Origin: Lachnospiraceae bacterium
GTDB taxonomy: Bacteria > Bacillota > Clostridia > Lachnospirales > Lachnospiraceae
Assembly (NCBI GenBank): GCA_021199395.1
Contig: JAJQIE010000178.1
Coordinates: 1-8,132 of the forward strand
Direction: 5' to 3'
DNA: 8,132 nucleotides
The position numbers and the translations under genes were made by a program. Below the pieces are notes generated by a model. The model saw only the letters and a program-made list of their open reading frames with translations. It ran no database searches and had not been told where the DNA came from. Every line of letters begins with the position of its first letter. Positions within the stretch are counted from its first letter, which is position 1. Of this stretch, positions 6,047-8,132 are shown piece by piece.

Positions 6047-6075
6047 TTGTATTCCTGTAATTGAAATGCTATACT
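6047..6075 (+). promoter_or_regulatory. Extended -10 promoter for the DUF1002 gene
   Basis: TTGTAT (6047-6052), 17-bp spacer, TATACT (6070-6075) with TG one base upstream. Start near 6082 and a leader of about 70 nt. Its extended -10 (TGCTATACTG) is identical to that of the divergent lexA promoter. An alternative pairing of TTGAAA (6061-6066) with TATAAG has a poor 15-bp spacer. Confidence 0.6.
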
Positions 6076-6151
6076 GTAAAATATAAGAATGCAACAGAGT
6101 GTGTTACAGGCGTTGTTTATTCAGAATTTATGAAAAAGGAGAGGATTGCAT

Positions 6152-8132
6152 ATGTTAAAGAAGAAACTGACTGCTGTTTTGATGAGTGCGTTTTGTCTGG
6201 CAACAGCGATTCCGTCAGTTCCCGCGATGGCGGACGGACAGAAGGTGGTGACGCTCGGAGCTGATCTGAGCGAAGAACAGCGTGACATGATACTGAAATA
6301 TTTTGGGGTGTACGGGGAGACCATTGAGACTCTTACGATCACGAATGCAGATGAGAGAGAGCATCTCGGCTCCTATATTCCGCTTGAGCAGATTGGGACC
6401 AGGACCTATAGCTGCGCACTGGTAAATCCGACTACGTCGGGCGGCATACAGGTGAAGACGGCGAATCTTACCTATGTGACCAGCAACATGATCGCATCGA
6501 CTCTGTCCACATCCGGCGTTGTGAACTGTGATGTACTTGCGGCGGCACCTTTTGCAGTATCCGGTACAGGCGCGCTGACAGGCATTCTGATGGCTTATGA
6601 GACGGCTTCCGGGGAAACACTGGATGAAGAGAAAAAAGAAACGGCGACGCAGGAGCTGGTGACGACAACGACGATTTCCAACAGCATCGGACAGATCGCT
6701 GCCACACAGATCGTGAATGAGACGAAAATTCAGGTCATCGAGGGCAATGTGGTCAGCACAGGCGACATTGAAGTGATCGTAAATGAGGTAGCAGAAGAGG
6801 AAGAGATCACTTTATCTGAAGAAGAATATGCTCTGCTTGTTGATCTCCTTGAGCAGATCGCCCAGCAGGATTATGATTATGCGGAAATGAGCGCTACGCT
6901 GGAGCGTGTTGAGGAGAATCTGAACGAGCTGGCAGAAGAGGTCAGCGCGGAGAATTCTACGGATACAGACACATCGGAGGCGGCAGACAGTACGGAAACA
7001 GTGGCTGAGGAAACGGAGGCTGAGACAGAGCTTGCGGAGGACAGCATTCTGTTGAATACGGATGATTCCGCTCTCGGAGCAGATGTCGTATTTGACGCGA
7101 CAAACGAGGCTGCGCTGACGGAAACCGAGTCCTCTGAAACGGAAGCCTCCGAGGAGGTGGTGATCCAGATTGGAGAGGAAACGGAAGCTTCCATCGAAAC
7201 GGAAGCGGCAGCCGATGACTCAGGTCTGGATATTACGATTTCCGATTCGTACAGCAGTGAGACAACGGAAAACTCCGATAGCTCATCTGATATAACGACG
7301 GATTCCGGTGAAACAGGCGGTACGGTTGAGACAGAAATTATCTCCATAGGGGAGGATGCATCCGCAGCAGAATCAGGTTCTGTCGCGGAAACAGATGTGA
7401 CTGCAGCAGAAGAGACGACCGCGGTGACAGAACCAGCAGCGGAACCGGAAACAGCGGCGATCGCGGAAGTGATAGAAGAGGAAACAGCGGCGATCGCGGA
7501 AGTAATTGAAGAAGAAACGGCAGCTGCAGTGGATGTGGTTGAAGAGGAAACAGTTGCGGCGGTGGAAGCGATCACGGCATCTGATCTGGTTTTGTACCCG
7601 AATACAGATTCCGGGTCTGAGTTGGCATCTGTTGAGGCCGGACTGAACTGTCTGACTGTTTCAGCCTCACGTACAGATCTGATTGCCGGAAGCGGTTCTG
7701 TGACGGTTTATAATGCGGACAATGGCTCCGTGATCGAGACAGTTCAGATGAGTGATACCGCTAAGGTTGTCTCTGAGCTGATTTCAGACAGTGAAAAGCT
7801 TTCTGATCTGGGATGGACGGAAGGAATTGAATTCCGGATTTATCTTGACAGCCCACTTGCACAGAGCACTACGTATTATATAGTCCTCAGTGACGACGCG
7901 CTTACGACGTCGGATGCAAGCGCAAGCTTCCAGGCATCGACCGACAGCATCGACTGGTATTTTGAAACACTCGATTATGGAATTGGCCTCAGGGAGACTG
8001 TAAACGGCATCTTATCAGGAAGCACAGCGACCGGCAGTATCTATCTGGACGCAGAGTCTGGCTACGCGGTAATAGACGCTGTCACTGTAGACGATGCGGA
8101 TGCGTGGGAAACAACCTCTGTCGATTTAATCG
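6152..8132 (+). CDS. Secreted DUF1002 (YpuA-like) protein with long acidic repeat region and Ig-like segment (3'-truncated)
   Basis: At least 660 residues, still open at the window end. A Sec signal peptide (MLKKK, hydrophobic core) likely cleaves after AMA at residue 27. Residues about 30-267 match DUF1002 as I know it: LGADLSEEQ near the start, a central VLAAAPFAVSGTGALTG (about 127-143) and a glutamate-rich helical end. The B. subtilis relative YpuA is only about 290 residues and has no established function. Here residues about 268-476 are a Glu/Thr/Ser/Ala-rich region; from 253 to 506 I see no Lys, Arg or His. Four 11-residue repeats start at residue 433. From about 477 a beta-rich segment (GSGSVTVYNADNGSVIETV) resembles bacterial Ig-like Big_5 domains. 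The ATG at 6152 has AGGAGAGG 7 nt upstream. The extension suggests a cell-surface or wall-spanning protein; the anchor would lie beyond the window. Confidence 0.88.
   Translation, partial: MLKKKLTAVLMSAFCLATAIPSVPAMADGQKVVTLGADLSEEQRDMILKYFGVYGETIETLTITNADEREHLGSYIPLEQIGTRTYSCALVNPTTSGGIQVKTANLTYVTSNMIASTLSTSGVVNCDVLAAAPFAVSGTGALTGILMAYETASGETLDEEKKETATQELVTTTTISNSIGQIAATQIVNETKIQVIEGNVVSTGDIEVIVNEVAEEEEITLSEEEYALLVDLLEQIAQQDYDYAEMSATLERVEENLNELAEEVSAENSTDTDTSEAADSTETVAEETEAETELAEDSILLNTDDSALGADVVFDATNEAALTETESSETEASEEVVIQIGEETEASIETEAAADDSGLDITISDSYSSETTENSDSSSDITTDSGETGGTVETEIISIGEDASAAESGSVAETDVTAAEETTAVTEPAAEPETAAIAEVIEEETAAIAEVIEEETAAAVDVVEEETVAAVEAITASDLVLYPNTDSGSELASVEAGLNCLTVSASRTDLIAGSGSVTVYNADNGSVIETVQMSDTAKVVSELISDSEKLSDLGWTEGIEFRIYLDSPLAQSTTYYIVLSDDALTTSDASASFQASTDSIDWYFETLDYGIGLRETVNGILSGSTATGSIYLDAESGYAVIDAVTVDDADAWETTSVDLI
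7448..7579 (+). repeat. 33-bp in-frame tandem repeat, four units
   Basis: Units begin at 7448, 7481, 7514 and 7547. Units one and two encode the identical peptide ETAAIAEVIEE and differ only at a few bases near the end. Unit three (ETAAAVDVVEE) and unit four (ETVAAVEAITA) are progressively diverged. The length is a multiple of three, so copy-number change would keep the reading frame. Confidence 0.9.

Noticed and set aside
6877..7575. 232-codon minus-strand open frame rich in Ser, Val, Ala and Thr
   Set aside because: It is antisense to the acidic Glu/Thr/Ser/Ala region of the DUF1002 gene; low-complexity GAA/ACG/GCG codons read backward give Ser/Val-rich frames without stops. No ribosome site or promoter supports it.

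Overview
The window reads as a low-to-mid GC Firmicute, most likely a gut Clostridia/Lachnospiraceae-type bacterium. The grounds are strong AGGAGG-type ribosome binding sites, TTGNNN/TATAAT sigma-A promoters, a Firmicutes-type LexA, and a DUF1002 (YpuA-like) secreted protein, a family I know mainly from Firmicutes. This is inferred from protein character and signals only; no search was run.

Layout, left to right. (1) 1-1777, minus strand: a galactose/methyl-galactoside type ABC importer operon. The substrate-binding protein gene mglB is first and the ATPase gene mglA follows, cut by the window edge. mglB carries a single-base frameshift after codon 126. A strong stem-loop lies between the two genes. 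(2) 1778-2031: a divergent control region with a leftward mgl promoter, a rightward araC promoter, and copies of an 11-bp motif (GGTCGCWATAG on the minus strand) that look like AraC-family operators. (3) 2032-3093, plus: an AraC-family regulator, probably of the mgl operon. (4) 3146-4820, minus: a two-gene operon of a DeoR-family repressor and a ROK sugar kinase resembling D-allose kinase (AlsK). (5) 4821-5319: about 500 bp without a convincing gene, packed with inverted repeats. It holds the deoR promoter, a possible decayed end of an IS200/IS605-type (TnpB) element, and the lexA terminator. (6) 5320-5934, minus: lexA, with its promoter and two LexA-box-like palindromes. (7) 6152-8132, plus, running off the window: a secreted DUF1002 protein with a very long acidic low-complexity region, 33-bp tandem repeats and an Ig-like segment.

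Regions 1-4 make a coherent sugar-use locus. The AraC protein would sense a sugar and drive the Mgl-type importer; the ROK kinase would phosphorylate an incoming hexose; the DeoR protein would respond to a sugar phosphate. The identity of the sugar is uncertain, because the binding protein is MglB-like but altered at two ligand-contact positions while the kinase is AlsK-like. LexA and the DUF1002 protein are a separate, divergent pair.
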